This document shows, piece by piece, positions 44,535 through 53,508 of a stretch of 64,000 nucleotides of DNA. Both the position numbers and the translations under genes were made by a program. Positions within the stretch are counted from its first letter, which is position 1. Each line of letters begins with the position of its first letter. The notes under the pieces are model-generated. The model searched no databases, was not told where the DNA came from, and saw only the letters and a list, made by a program, of their open reading frames with translations. Location: assembly GCF_000425485.1 (NCBI RefSeq), contig NZ_KE384389.1, positions 28,992-92,991 of the forward strand. The letters are read 5' to 3'. Source of the DNA: Flavobacterium tegetincola DSM 22377. Lineage in GTDB: Bacteria > Bacteroidota > Bacteroidia > Flavobacteriales > Flavobacteriaceae.

Positions 44535-47315
44535 TTAAAACTGATAGTTCACACCCAAGCCGATATTTAATCCTTTAGTATACGATAAAACATTTACATC
44601 TCCAGCGCTGTTTTCTTGTACGCGATTGATTGTTGGGTTCAGAATATTCTTGATTCCCAAATCCAAACCTAGCTTGCTGTTTAATTTTGATTTTACAATT
44701 AAATCCAATGTTCCCACCGCTTGATCTACTAAATCTCCTCTGTTTGAAGTTCCAATAGAATACACGCGGTCTGAAAAATAAGTGTATGCTAAAGTCGTGG
44801 ATAGTGAACTTTTATTCTCATTGAATTCTTTAACAAAAGTCAAATCCGCATTTAAAAGGAGTGGTGAAGCTCCGGTAAATTGTCCTTTAGAATGTGTAAA
44901 ATCAACTTGATAATTGGTTTCTGATTTTACTTTTTCAGAATCTAGTTTCTGTTCTGTAAACATATAAGAAGCGTTTAGTCCTGCAGTAAGTTTGTTAGCA
45001 TCCGTACTTCCAGACTTAAAAAGTAGTTTTCTGTATTCCAGTTCTACTCCCGCTGCATAACCAGTATTTCCTGTATTGATGTACGAAATGTCATTGGTAG
45101 AAGACGCAATGGTTACTTCGTTGATTGGATTTTGAATGTATTTTCCAAAAGCAGCAACAGAAATTAGCTCTTCATTTTCAGGAAACATTTCCCATTTTAA
45201 ATCCAAATTATAATTGTCTGAACTGTATAAAAATGGATTTCCAACATGTACTTCTGTAATATCTTCGTAAACAAATAAAGCGCGTTCCTTAAATTGAGGT
45301 AATGTATAGGTTTTGCTTACGCCAAATCTGAAATTCTGTTTGTCATTTATTGCATAACGTGCCGTTAAACTTGGCAAAAATGCGTTTTTCTCTAACTTGT
45401 TTGCATCTCCTTCTGGATCCAATTGGGTATTCCAACTTACATTTTGAACACTGTTTTCACCTCTTAATCCCAATACGGCTGTCAATTTAGGACCAAATTG
45501 ATATTCGATATTTGCAAAAACACCATTTATGTTTTGATCTCCAGCATAAGTCTGTGGATTTAGTGAAGAAGCCACTTCTGAGCCACCTCTAAAAGTTGAA
45601 ACCTTAAAAAATCCATTGTTGAAATTTTGCTGGTTGTAAAATAAATCTAAATTATTTGGGTCAACAATGGTTCCTAAATAAGAAATATCTGTTTTTACAT
45701 TGAATTGTGTAGCTTCGAAATCACGTTTTTTAAATCGACCGTTATATCCAACCGTTAATTTTCCGTTGAATAAACCATCTTCTGTTTTGGCAAATTTGTA
45801 ATCCACAGTTGCATTTGCAGCCAATTCCGTTTCTTCTAAACTTTGAAAATAGCGGTTGTTGTTTGGTGCAGATTGCGAGTTGATTGTAAATCCATTGGCA
45901 CCTTCATTAAAAGTATTGGTAGTTCGATCCGGCATTTCGCCGTTTACTTTGTCGTAGGATACGCCCCAGTTGAAACGCGTGCGGTCAGAAAAACGGTGTT
46001 CACCTAGCAATTGATTGATGAATAATTTATTTTGTATAAATGTAGAACGTCTGATTAAACCATTTCCGTCATCTGCTAAATCTACAATTCGACCCGAATA
46101 GTTGTCTGTGGATTGAGAGGAACTGTTTACAAATATAGAATTGAACTTTATTTTATGATCGGTATTGATTTTATAACCCACATTTGCCATCGCTGTAGCT
46201 TTTGTGTTGTAGCTAAATGAGGTGTAGTTGTCAAATTTTCTACCGTATAATCCATCTTGTCCAGGCGCGCCAGTAGCATTTTCGTTGATACCACTTGCGG
46301 CACTTCCTTCATTCTTTGATGCATAATCGTTGGTAAATGATGCAGTTCCAAATAAAGTTAACTTTCCATTTTCGCCGATAGAATAATTATCACCAGCAGA
46401 AATTCCGAAGTTTCCAGCAAATGGCGTTTTCTTCTCTAATGAAAGTGTCTGAAAATTGTAAGTATTTAATGGGTCATTTGGAATGCTTCGAGATACAAAT
46501 CCACTTGAGTTAAAACCACCTTGCAATTTGAAATTATCCTTTTCGCTGATGGCATTTGAATTTCCTGAACCACCCATTTCCACTTTTATAAAACCTTTTC
46601 CTTGGTAATCCTTAGAGATAATATCTACGTTTCCACCTGCAAAATCGCCGTACAAATTACTTCCGTATACTTTATCAATAGAAATGTATTCTACTAAGTC
46701 TGTTGAAAATATGTCCAGATTGATGTTTTTTTGTTCCGGATTATTGGATGGAACGGGAAGACCATTTAAGGTGGTAGCATTATAACGATCGCCCAAACCT
46801 CGAACATAGATGGTTCCACTTCCTTCTTGCTTGGTAATTCCGGTGGTTTTAGTTACTGCTGTAGCCACGTCACTGACACCTTTTCGGGTCAATTCTTGAG
46901 CGCCAATGCTTTGTTTCATTTCAATGGCATTTTTTTGATCCATCAATAAAGCACTTTCTTTGGCACGACTCACACGTCCTTGAATAATGATGTCTTCCAG
47001 TTTTACGCTTCCAGAACTAATTGATGTATTTACAATTGTAGTTTCATTGGGTTGTACTGCAAAAGGAATTTCGACTGGCTCGTAACCTACGTAACTTACT
47101 ACTAAAATATGGTTTCCCGCATTAACAGACAGTTCATATTTACCATCCATATCAGTGGCGTTACCATTTGTTGTTCCTTTAATCATGACGTTTACAAATG
47201 GCATTGCTTCATTATTAACATCAGCATCTGTAATCAATCCTGCTACTTTTCCTTTGTTTTGCGCAAAGCCTAACGAGCAAATTAAGAAGATAAGGTATAG
47301 AAAATTAAATTTCAT
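44535..47315 (-). CDS. TonB-dependent outer membrane receptor
   Basis: From the ATG at 47315 (MKFNFLYLIFLICSLGFAQ) the protein is 926 residues. It has a signal peptide, a carboxypeptidase-regulatory-like N-domain (AGLITDADVNNEAMPFVNVM), and a plug with SIGAQELTRKGVSDVATAVT and TIYVRGLGDRYNATTLNGLP, followed by the barrel ending GLNIGLGVNYQF. It imports a scarce nutrient using TonB. Divergent from the PhoB/PhoR-like genes, which suggests control by that pair. Confidence 0.92.
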   Translation of the reverse strand: MKFNFLYLIFLICSLGFAQNKGKVAGLITDADVNNEAMPFVNVMIKGTTNGNATDMDGKYELSVNAGNHILVVSYVGYEPVEIPFAVQPNETTIVNTSISSGSVKLEDIIIQGRVSRAKESALLMDQKNAIEMKQSIGAQELTRKGVSDVATAVTKTTGITKQEGSGTIYVRGLGDRYNATTLNGLPVPSNNPEQKNINLDIFSTDLVEYISIDKVYGSNLYGDFAGGNVDIISKDYQGKGFIKVEMGGSGNSNAISEKDNFKLQGGFNSSGFVSRSIPNDPLNTYNFQTLSLEKKTPFAGNFGISAGDNYSIGENGKLTLFGTASFTNDYASKNEGSAASGINENATGAPGQDGLYGRKFDNYTSFSYNTKATAMANVGYKINTDHKIKFNSIFVNSSSQSTDNYSGRIVDLADDGNGLIRRSTFIQNKLFINQLLGEHRFSDRTRFNWGVSYDKVNGEMPDRTTNTFNEGANGFTINSQSAPNNNRYFQSLEETELAANATVDYKFAKTEDGLFNGKLTVGYNGRFKKRDFEATQFNVKTDISYLGTIVDPNNLDLFYNQQNFNNGFFKVSTFRGGSEVASSLNPQTYAGDQNINGVFANIEYQFGPKLTAVLGLRGENSVQNVSWNTQLDPEGDANKLEKNAFLPSLTARYAINDKQNFRFGVSKTYTLPQFKERALFVYEDITEVHVGNPFLYSSDNYNLDLKWEMFPENEELISVAAFGKYIQNPINEVTIASSTNDISYINTGNTGYAAGVELEYRKLLFKSGSTDANKLTAGLNASYMFTEQKLDSEKVKSETNYQVDFTHSKGQFTGASPLLLNADLTFVKEFNENKSSLSTTLAYTYFSDRVYSIGTSNRGDLVDQAVGTLDLIVKSKLNSKLGLDLGIKNILNPTINRVQENSAGDVNVLSYTKGLNIGLGVNYQF

Positions 47316-47402
47316 TATTTTATTTATTAAAATTTGATGCAAAGGAAAGGGTAATTTGTAAAGACGATGTTAATGTCAGATTACCATTTGATGCGGTAAT
47401 TA

Positions 47403-47438
47403 TTAACTTAACGTTACGAGATTAAATTAAGGTTAACA
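47403..47438. promoter_or_regulatory. repeated TTAAnnTTAAC motifs between receptor and response regulator genes
   Basis: TTAACTTAACGTTA (47403-47416) and TTAAATTAAGGTTAAC (47422-47437) form a series of TTAA-type half sites in the divergent region between the TonB receptor and the PhoB-like gene. OmpR/PhoB-family regulators bind direct repeats about 11 bp apart, so this is a reasonable operator candidate. In an A/T-rich genome such motifs also arise by chance. Confidence 0.3.
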
Positions 47439-47496
47439 ATATCAAACGGGTCATTTTATCTTTATATTTACAATGGAAAAAAACTACTTTCGCATT

Positions 47497-48180
47497 ATGA
47501 AGAAAAAAGACATCAAAATTTTACTGGTCGATGATGAGCCAGATATCCTTGAAATCATCGGTTATAATCTTTCACAGGAAGGTTACCAAATTAGTACGGC
47601 TTCTAATGGAAAAGAAGCGGTTTTAAAAGCAAAAAAAGAACTTCCACATTTGATCATAATGGATGTTATGATGCCGGAAATGGATGGTATGGAAGCTTGC
47701 GAAGCCATTAGAAAAATTCCAGAATTGAGTCATACTATTATTACCTTCTTAACCGCACGAAGTGAAGATTATTCGCAAGTAGCCGGTTTTGATGCAGGAG
47801 CAGATGATTATATTGCCAAACCCATCAAGCCAAAATTATTGGTAAGTAAAGTAAAGGCTTTATTAAGACGCTTGAAAGACGAAGAGCATAACTCAGAAAC
47901 GTTGAACGTTGGCGGAATTGAAATCAATCGTGAAGCTTATAAAATAATTATGGAAGACAAGGAAATTGTCTTGCCAAGAAAAGAATTTGAATTGTTTTAC
48001 TTGCTGGCTTCTAAACCTGGAAAAGTTTTTACGAGAGAAGAAATTTTAGATAAAGTTTGGGGAAACGAAGTAATTGTAGGTGGTAGAACCATTGACGTAC
48101 ACATCCGAAAATTACGCGAAAAAATTGGAGAAGAATTGTTCAAAACCATTAAAGGTGTAGGTTATAAATTTGAAATTTAA
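47497..48180 (+). CDS. PhoB/OmpR-family response regulator
   Basis: From the ATG at 47497 the protein is 227 residues. The receiver domain (about 1-120) has the acidic pair LVDDEPDILE, phosphoacceptor Asp in IIMDVMMPEMDG and Lys in DDYIAKPIKP. The C-terminal winged helix (about 130-225) has LPRKEFELFYLLASKPGKVF and GGRTIDVHIRKLREKIG. Start at 47473 is also possible. The next gene is the matching kinase, 74 bp downstream. Its likely targets include the divergent TonB receptor. Confidence 0.9.
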   Translation: MKKKDIKILLVDDEPDILEIIGYNLSQEGYQISTASNGKEAVLKAKKELPHLIIMDVMMPEMDGMEACEAIRKIPELSHTIITFLTARSEDYSQVAGFDAGADDYIAKPIKPKLLVSKVKALLRRLKDEEHNSETLNVGGIEINREAYKIIMEDKEIVLPRKEFELFYLLASKPGKVFTREEILDKVWGNEVIVGGRTIDVHIRKLREKIGEELFKTIKGVGYKFEI

Positions 48181-48254
48181 ATAAGACCATACCTTTAGTT
48201 TGAACCAATAGTGCATTAATAAATCTAATTTCGCAAAATTTAATCCGTTGAAAA

Positions 48255-49310
48255 ATGAGTTTTAATTTTAAACGTAGTTACAAATTTGCTATTAAATCTG
48301 CCTTGTACATCACCGTATTTGGAGTGGGGTTTGTGGGTATTTTAAGTCATTACATCTTTCATCCGGACCAAGACCATTTGACTGCATTCCTAATTGTATT
48401 TGCCTTTTCTCTGTATCTTTTTTCTTTTTTAGTCATCCAATACCGCGTTGAGGTTTTTATTTACCGCCGTGTAAAAAAGATTTATGACGATGTTTCTTTT
48501 TTAGAAAGTGCTACTGTTATCAATCAGCCTATTACTACAGATATGGCAACATTGACACGAGAAGTAAAGAAATTTGCCACAGAAAAAAAGATGGAAATTG
48601 AAACATTAAAAATAAAAGAAGCCTATAGAAGAGAATTTTTAGGCAATGTTTCGCACGAACTTAAAACACCATTATTTACAGTTCAGGGCTATATTTTGAC
48701 CTTGCTTGATGGGGCAATGAAAGACAAAACGTTACGCAAGAAATACTTGGAACGTGCCGAAAAAGGGGTTGAACGTTTGGTGTATATTGTTCAAGATTTA
48801 GACATGATTTCTAAATTTGAAATGGGTGATTTAAATTTGAGTTTTGACAAATTCAATATTGTACAGTTGACCCAAAATGTTTTTGATTTACTCGAAATGA
48901 AAGCGGAGAAGAAAAATATTATTCTTTCTTTTGACAATAAATATACCAAACCCATAATGGTCTCTGGCGATCAAGAAAAAATCCAGCAGGTTCTTGCCAA
49001 CCTTGTAGTGAATTCCATTAAATATGGAAGAGAAGATGGTTATGTGGAAGTTGGTTTTGATGTATTAGAGAACGGAAAAGTCATTGTTCGCGTAAAAGAT
49101 AATGGAGAGGGAATTGAAAAGAAAAATATTCCAAGACTCTTTGAACGTTTCTATCGTGTGGATAAAACTGGTGCACGAACGGAAGGTGGCTCCGGACTTG
49201 GGCTCTCAATTGTGAAACATATTATTGAAGCACACAACGGTAAAATTCATGTGCAAAGTGAGTTCAATAAAGGTTCAGAATTTTCATTTACGATCGAAAA
49301 ATCTAAATAA
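48255..49310 (+). CDS. PhoR-like sensor histidine kinase
   Basis: The 351-residue kinase has two membrane helices (about residues 13-36 and 45-65) and an almost absent periplasmic loop, so it likely senses a membrane partner rather than an external ligand. HisKA motif: FLGNVSHELKTPLFTVQGYI (His about 136). ATPase motifs: N-box QQVLANLVVNSIKYG, G1 VKDNGEGI, G2 GGSGLGLSIV. The 3' end overlaps the convergent glycosyltransferase gene by 27 bp. Domain order and neighbouring response regulator match PhoR-type kinases. Confidence 0.9.
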   Translation: MSFNFKRSYKFAIKSALYITVFGVGFVGILSHYIFHPDQDHLTAFLIVFAFSLYLFSFLVIQYRVEVFIYRRVKKIYDDVSFLESATVINQPITTDMATLTREVKKFATEKKMEIETLKIKEAYRREFLGNVSHELKTPLFTVQGYILTLLDGAMKDKTLRKKYLERAEKGVERLVYIVQDLDMISKFEMGDLNLSFDKFNIVQLTQNVFDLLEMKAEKKNIILSFDNKYTKPIMVSGDQEKIQQVLANLVVNSIKYGREDGYVEVGFDVLENGKVIVRVKDNGEGIEKKNIPRLFERFYRVDKTGARTEGGSGLGLSIVKHIIEAHNGKIHVQSEFNKGSEFSFTIEKSK

Positions 49311-50348
49311 TTCTGCCCAATCAACATCTTTTTCAAGTGTGGGGAATCCGCTGTAATTTTCGACTGCACTTAGTTTTTCAATTTTAAAATCCGACTGTCT
49401 ACAAAACGGAGCTATTTCATCCTTATTAAATTTTTCGGCCAAATATTCTTGTTCAAATTGTCCGGGAGTAGGAATGAAAAATGCTTTTTTGCCTAGCTTT
49501 GCCAAATCCATTATTGTGGTATAGCCTGACCGTGCAAGCACTAGTTTACTTTCATTCATCGCTTTTTCAAGTTCGGAACTTTGCATGAAATTATAAAACA
49601 GGATATTTTTAGATTGTAAATTTACTTGCTGTTCTGCTACAATTCCTTTTACAAAAATCACTTTTCCAGAATAATTTTGCAATTCTATAATTACCTTTTT
49701 CTCTAGAAAAGTGCGTTGCGGTTCAGGGCCAGAAAGCAAAACCATCAAATCATATTGAAAGTCTGAATCTATTTTGCGAAAGCGACTCAAAGCACCAATG
49801 TATTTAATTTTAGGATTTGACTCCTTAGAATGTCCCAATCTTTCCGAAAGATTTGAAAGTCCAGAAACATCAGGAATCCAAATTGCATTGAAGTTCTTGA
49901 ACATGATCTGATGTAATTTTGTGGAAAAATAAGTTGTAAAACCTGTCAAAACATTCAGTTGATGAGTGATGAGAATACTCGGTATTTCGGGATTATACAC
50001 TCCTAATCGGTTGTCTGATATAATGCCTGAAAGTTGGTATTTGATACTCCATTTTTCAACTAACTTTCGCTCTTTGGCTGCAGCCAAAATCATATTAGGT
50101 AAATTTTGAAGCATTTTCCATCTAAAGTTTTTACCGTTTTTAGGATACGTGATGTCGTAAGAGGGCAATGTTAGATGTTTTAAGTGCGGAAATTCTAATT
50201 TTAAAAGTTTAGAAGCGGCTCCATCGGATGCAATGAGAGGTGTAAAGCCACATTTTTCCAGATTTTGAATAATCGGAATGCAACGAGTGGCATGACCTAA
50301 TCCCCAATTTAAAGGGGCAACTAAAATATTTTTGTGTAAATTGTCCAA
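49284..50348 (-). CDS. MurG-like glycosyltransferase family protein
   Basis: The 354-residue protein has a GT-B fold signature: N-terminal LVAPLNWGLGHATRCIPIIQ (donor/acceptor loop) and C-terminal LVLARSGYTTIMDLAKLGKK with FIPTPGQFEQEYLAEKF, as in MurG-type enzymes. It probably transfers a sugar from a nucleotide donor, product unknown. No signal peptide. It ends within the kinase gene on the other strand and diverges from trmB. Confidence 0.8.
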   Translation of the reverse strand: MDNLHKNILVAPLNWGLGHATRCIPIIQNLEKCGFTPLIASDGAASKLLKLEFPHLKHLTLPSYDITYPKNGKNFRWKMLQNLPNMILAAAKERKLVEKWSIKYQLSGIISDNRLGVYNPEIPSILITHQLNVLTGFTTYFSTKLHQIMFKNFNAIWIPDVSGLSNLSERLGHSKESNPKIKYIGALSRFRKIDSDFQYDLMVLLSGPEPQRTFLEKKVIIELQNYSGKVIFVKGIVAEQQVNLQSKNILFYNFMQSSELEKAMNESKLVLARSGYTTIMDLAKLGKKAFFIPTPGQFEQEYLAEKFNKDEIAPFCRQSDFKIEKLSAVENYSGFPTLEKDVDWAELFRFFDRK

Positions 50349-50435
50349 ATTGCTACCTTATTATGCATACTATTTTTACAAACTTTTTAAAGTCTGATAT
50401 ATTTCCTTAATTTTACCAAAATATTTATAAGTATC

Positions 50436-51113
50436 GTGGGAAGTAAAAATAAGTTAAAAAGATTTAAGGAAAACGAAACATTTGAAAATGTATTTCAACC
50501 AACTCGTGAAGAAGTTACTTCAGGCGAATTTGCTATGAAAGGCAAATGGAGCAGTGATTTTTTTAAAAATGACCATCCCATAATTGTGGAATTAGGTTGC
50601 GGAAAAGGGGAATATTCAGTAGGACTTGCCGAACGTTATCCAGAAAAGAATTTCATAGGTATTGATGTAAAAGGCGCTCGTTTCTGGCGTGGTGCTAAAA
50701 CGGCTGTGGATTCAGAAATGCATAATGTAGCATTTATTCGAACTCAAATTGAGTTACTTGACTTTGTTTTCGCTGAAAACGAAATTGACGAAATCTGGAT
50801 TACTTTTCCAGATCCACAAATTAAATACAAGCGTACGAAACACAGAATGACCAATTCTGAATTTCTGCAATTGTATAAAAAAGTATTGAAAAAAGACGGC
50901 GTGGTCAACTTAAAAACTGACAGCGAATTTATGCACGGTTATACGTTGGGACTGCTTCATGGTGAAGGTCATGAAGTTTTATATGCCAACCATAATGTGT
51001 ATAAAAATGAGGGAAGTCCAGAGATTGTGACTGCTATTCAGACTTTTTATGAAAAACAATATTTAGAAGTTAACAAAGCAATTACGTATATTAGGTTCAA
51101 AATTAAAGAATAA
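50436..51113 (+). CDS. trmB: tRNA (guanine-N7-)-methyltransferase TrmB
   Basis: The 225-residue enzyme starts at GTG. It has the SAM-binding motif IVELGCGKGEYSVGLAERYP and FIGIDVKGARFWRGA, and the catalytic/substrate motif ITFPDPQIKYKRTKHRM. It makes m7G46 in tRNA using S-adenosylmethionine. Length is typical. The lysE-type gene begins directly after its stop codon. Confidence 0.93.
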   Translation: MGSKNKLKRFKENETFENVFQPTREEVTSGEFAMKGKWSSDFFKNDHPIIVELGCGKGEYSVGLAERYPEKNFIGIDVKGARFWRGAKTAVDSEMHNVAFIRTQIELLDFVFAENEIDEIWITFPDPQIKYKRTKHRMTNSEFLQLYKKVLKKDGVVNLKTDSEFMHGYTLGLLHGEGHEVLYANHNVYKNEGSPEIVTAIQTFYEKQYLEVNKAITYIRFKIKE

Positions 51114-51749
51114 ATGAGTGTAGCGTTACCGATTTTTCTCGGGTTTGTCACATCAGCCATTGGAATTACTCCTCCGGGTTTAATCAACATGACGGCTGCA
51201 AAAGTGAGCATCCAGGAAGGTCGGACACGTGCATTTGTTTTTGCAAGTGGAGCCATTACCATTATTTTCCTACAAACTTTTCTTGCTGTTTTCTTTGCCA
51301 AATTCATTGATGATAATCCTTCGGTAGTTTTATTGCTACGCGAAGTGGGTTTAGTTATTTTCAGTATTCTGACGATTTATTTCTTTTTCTATGCCAAACA
51401 AGGCAAACGTAAAGAGGAAGATACCGCATTGAGAAGTAAAAGAAGCCGCTTCTTTTTAGGAATGTTACTTTCGGCTTTGAATTTTTTTCCCATTCCGTTT
51501 TACGTTTTTGTCAGCGTAACATTGGCTTCGTATGATTATTTTTCTTTTGAAAGCAACTTTATTTACAGCTTTGTGCTCGGTTCCGGGTTGGGTGCATTGT
51601 TTGCATTCTACTGCTATATTGTTTATTTTAATAATATGGAAAGTAAAAGTGAATTTCTACTTAAAAACATGAACTACATTATCGGTTCCATTACAGGATT
51701 GGTTTCTATAGTTACTTTGATCAATATATTAAATCATTATTTAAATTAG
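51114..51749 (+). CDS. LysE family membrane exporter
   Basis: The 211-residue protein has about six membrane helices and the N-terminal SAIGITPPGLINMTAAKVSI typical of LysE/RhtB transporters. It exports an amino acid or a related small molecule; the substrate is unclear. It is packed directly between trmB and the alkyltransferase-like gene, so the three are probably one transcript. Confidence 0.85.
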   Translation: MSVALPIFLGFVTSAIGITPPGLINMTAAKVSIQEGRTRAFVFASGAITIIFLQTFLAVFFAKFIDDNPSVVLLLREVGLVIFSILTIYFFFYAKQGKRKEEDTALRSKRSRFFLGMLLSALNFFPIPFYVFVSVTLASYDYFSFESNFIYSFVLGSGLGALFAFYCYIVYFNNMESKSEFLLKNMNYIIGSITGLVSIVTLINILNHYLN

Positions 51750-51752
51750 AAT

Positions 51753-52097
51753 ATGATCAAAGAAACAGCTGATAGTGATAATTTTTTTGAAAGAGTGTAT
51801 CAAATTGCGCGTCAAATTCCAGAAGGAAAAGTAACTTCCTACGGTGCAATTGCCAAATGTTTGGGTTCTGCAAAATCCGCTCGAATGGTAGGATGGGCAA
51901 TGAATGCTTCGCACAATCGTGAGGATATTCCAGCTCATCGGGTAGTAAATAGAAAAGGTTTATTAACTGGAAAACAGCATTTCGACGGAACGAATTTAAT
52001 GCAGCAACTTTTAGAAAACGAAGGAATAGCAATAGTTGAAAATCAGATAATTGACTTTGAAAAGCATTTTTGGGAACCGAAAAATACTTTTCTGTAA
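51753..52097 (+). CDS. alkyltransferase-like protein (MGMT family, no active-site Cys)
   Basis: The 114-residue protein has the MGMT C-terminal DNA-binding fold: IPEGKVTSYGAIAKCLGSAK, ARMVGWAMNASHN and PAHRVVNRKG. Repair enzymes have PCHRV; here the cysteine is alanine, so it cannot accept alkyl groups. Such alkyltransferase-like proteins bind O6-alkylguanine and hand it to nucleotide excision repair. It starts 4 bp after the lysE-type gene. Confidence 0.88.
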   Translation: MIKETADSDNFFERVYQIARQIPEGKVTSYGAIAKCLGSAKSARMVGWAMNASHNREDIPAHRVVNRKGLLTGKQHFDGTNLMQQLLENEGIAIVENQIIDFEKHFWEPKNTFL

Positions 52098-52105
52098 AAT
52101 CTTTA

Positions 52106-53473
52106 TTATTTTGGTAAAGTCATTTTAACCACATTCCAACTATTAATTAGATCATCATAAGTTAATTCTAAAACCGACTCTCCTTTGTAGTGTGTTTTTT
52201 GACCATTATCTTTGATTCCTTCAAATTCAACAACAAGATAGGTATAGGCAAATGCTGCCTCTAAATCATATACTACTTCATTTACTACAACTTTAATCTC
52301 CTTAAAGTTAGGAAATATATTTCTAAAAGCGAAAATTTCTTCTGAGTTTTCTAAGTGCTCTAATTCAAATTCATCAAAAAATTCTCTTGTTGCATTTAGG
52401 AAATTTTTCCAGAAATCAAAACTAACCGAATGAAGCTCTTCCTGGTGATTTGGATAATAATTTTCATAAATGTACTCGTGAGGATATAATCCTATAAAAC
52501 GTTCTGCGATTTCTTCGTTAAAAACGATATTTGTTATGAAATCATAATATAAAATATCTTCATTGTCATAGTCATAAAACATTTCTACGTCAATGTATTT
52601 TTTACTCAACATCTTTAGAAATTTTTTGAGTTCTTTGCTCAATTCTTTTGCGGATAATTCACTTGATTTTTTGAAAGTAGGTTTTCCAAGAACTTCATAA
52701 ATTGGCGTCTTTTCCTCTTTTTTATATTCCTCTTCTAATAAATCAGGATTCATGTATAGAGGATTGTCTAGAAATTCATTAAAAAATTCCTCGTCCTTTG
52801 CATATTTAATCTCAAGATCTATTTCACGCTTTAGTTCAATGAGCTTAAATTCTTCTTCGACTGATAATTTTGGTAAATTCTCATTCGTGATCGCATTTTG
52901 TTTATGTATTAAATTAGCAACTTGGTAAATATAATCCTGATCCTCTTGATCATCATTTTGAGGTGTCTCAGTGATCAATTTTCTAAAATGCTCAATATAA
53001 TTTTTATTTTTGTGGATGGTTTCTTTAAGTAATTCTTCGTTTCTTGTTTCCCAATAATGACCTTCGTCCACACATTTAAAATCTTGAATGTATTTTCCAG
53101 AAATATAATCTAAAATAACAATTAACTGTTTGTAAATTTCAACATCCAAATCATGGGTGTTAAAAGATATACTAAAAACATGATCTTTAGCAATATATTC
53201 TTCCATTTCGAGTAATTCGAAATTTTGCAAACCACACATTCGCCCATCTGATAGAAATGTTAAGCTTAAGGATTCGTAATCATGCGGAGTGATTGTGATA
53301 CCGTATAAATTTTCTAAATTAAATCCAGTAGAAAACGCATCGTTTTTAAATTTGTCATGAAATACATCGTAATTCCAGTCATTTCCAATCGCAATATCGC
53401 GCACGTCATCAATTAATGCTGATAGTTGTGCTGCTGATTTTAATCTTCCGCTGTAATGAATTGTTGGTCCCAT
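52106..53473 (-). CDS. hypothetical acidic protein, 455 residues
   Basis: The frame is long and intact but I recognise no family. The protein is acidic, rich in Asp, Glu and Tyr, with no signal peptide or membrane helix. A charged helical stretch lies at about residues 190-290 (EEEFKLIELKREIDLEIKYA), and a beta-rich C-terminus ends in VVEFEGIKDNGQKTHYKGES. It may be two similar-sized domains joined by the helical part. The gene is convergent with the alkyltransferase-like gene and lies downstream of the NtrY-like kinase. Confidence 0.7.
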   Translation of the reverse strand: MGPTIHYSGRLKSAAQLSALIDDVRDIAIGNDWNYDVFHDKFKNDAFSTGFNLENLYGITITPHDYESLSLTFLSDGRMCGLQNFELLEMEEYIAKDHVFSISFNTHDLDVEIYKQLIVILDYISGKYIQDFKCVDEGHYWETRNEELLKETIHKNKNYIEHFRKLITETPQNDDQEDQDYIYQVANLIHKQNAITNENLPKLSVEEEFKLIELKREIDLEIKYAKDEEFFNEFLDNPLYMNPDLLEEEYKKEEKTPIYEVLGKPTFKKSSELSAKELSKELKKFLKMLSKKYIDVEMFYDYDNEDILYYDFITNIVFNEEIAERFIGLYPHEYIYENYYPNHQEELHSVSFDFWKNFLNATREFFDEFELEHLENSEEIFAFRNIFPNFKEIKVVVNEVVYDLEAAFAYTYLVVEFEGIKDNGQKTHYKGESVLELTYDDLINSWNVVKMTLPK

Positions 53474-53508
53474 GGCTTAAACATTTTTTTATATAAATTT
53501 ATACAATT

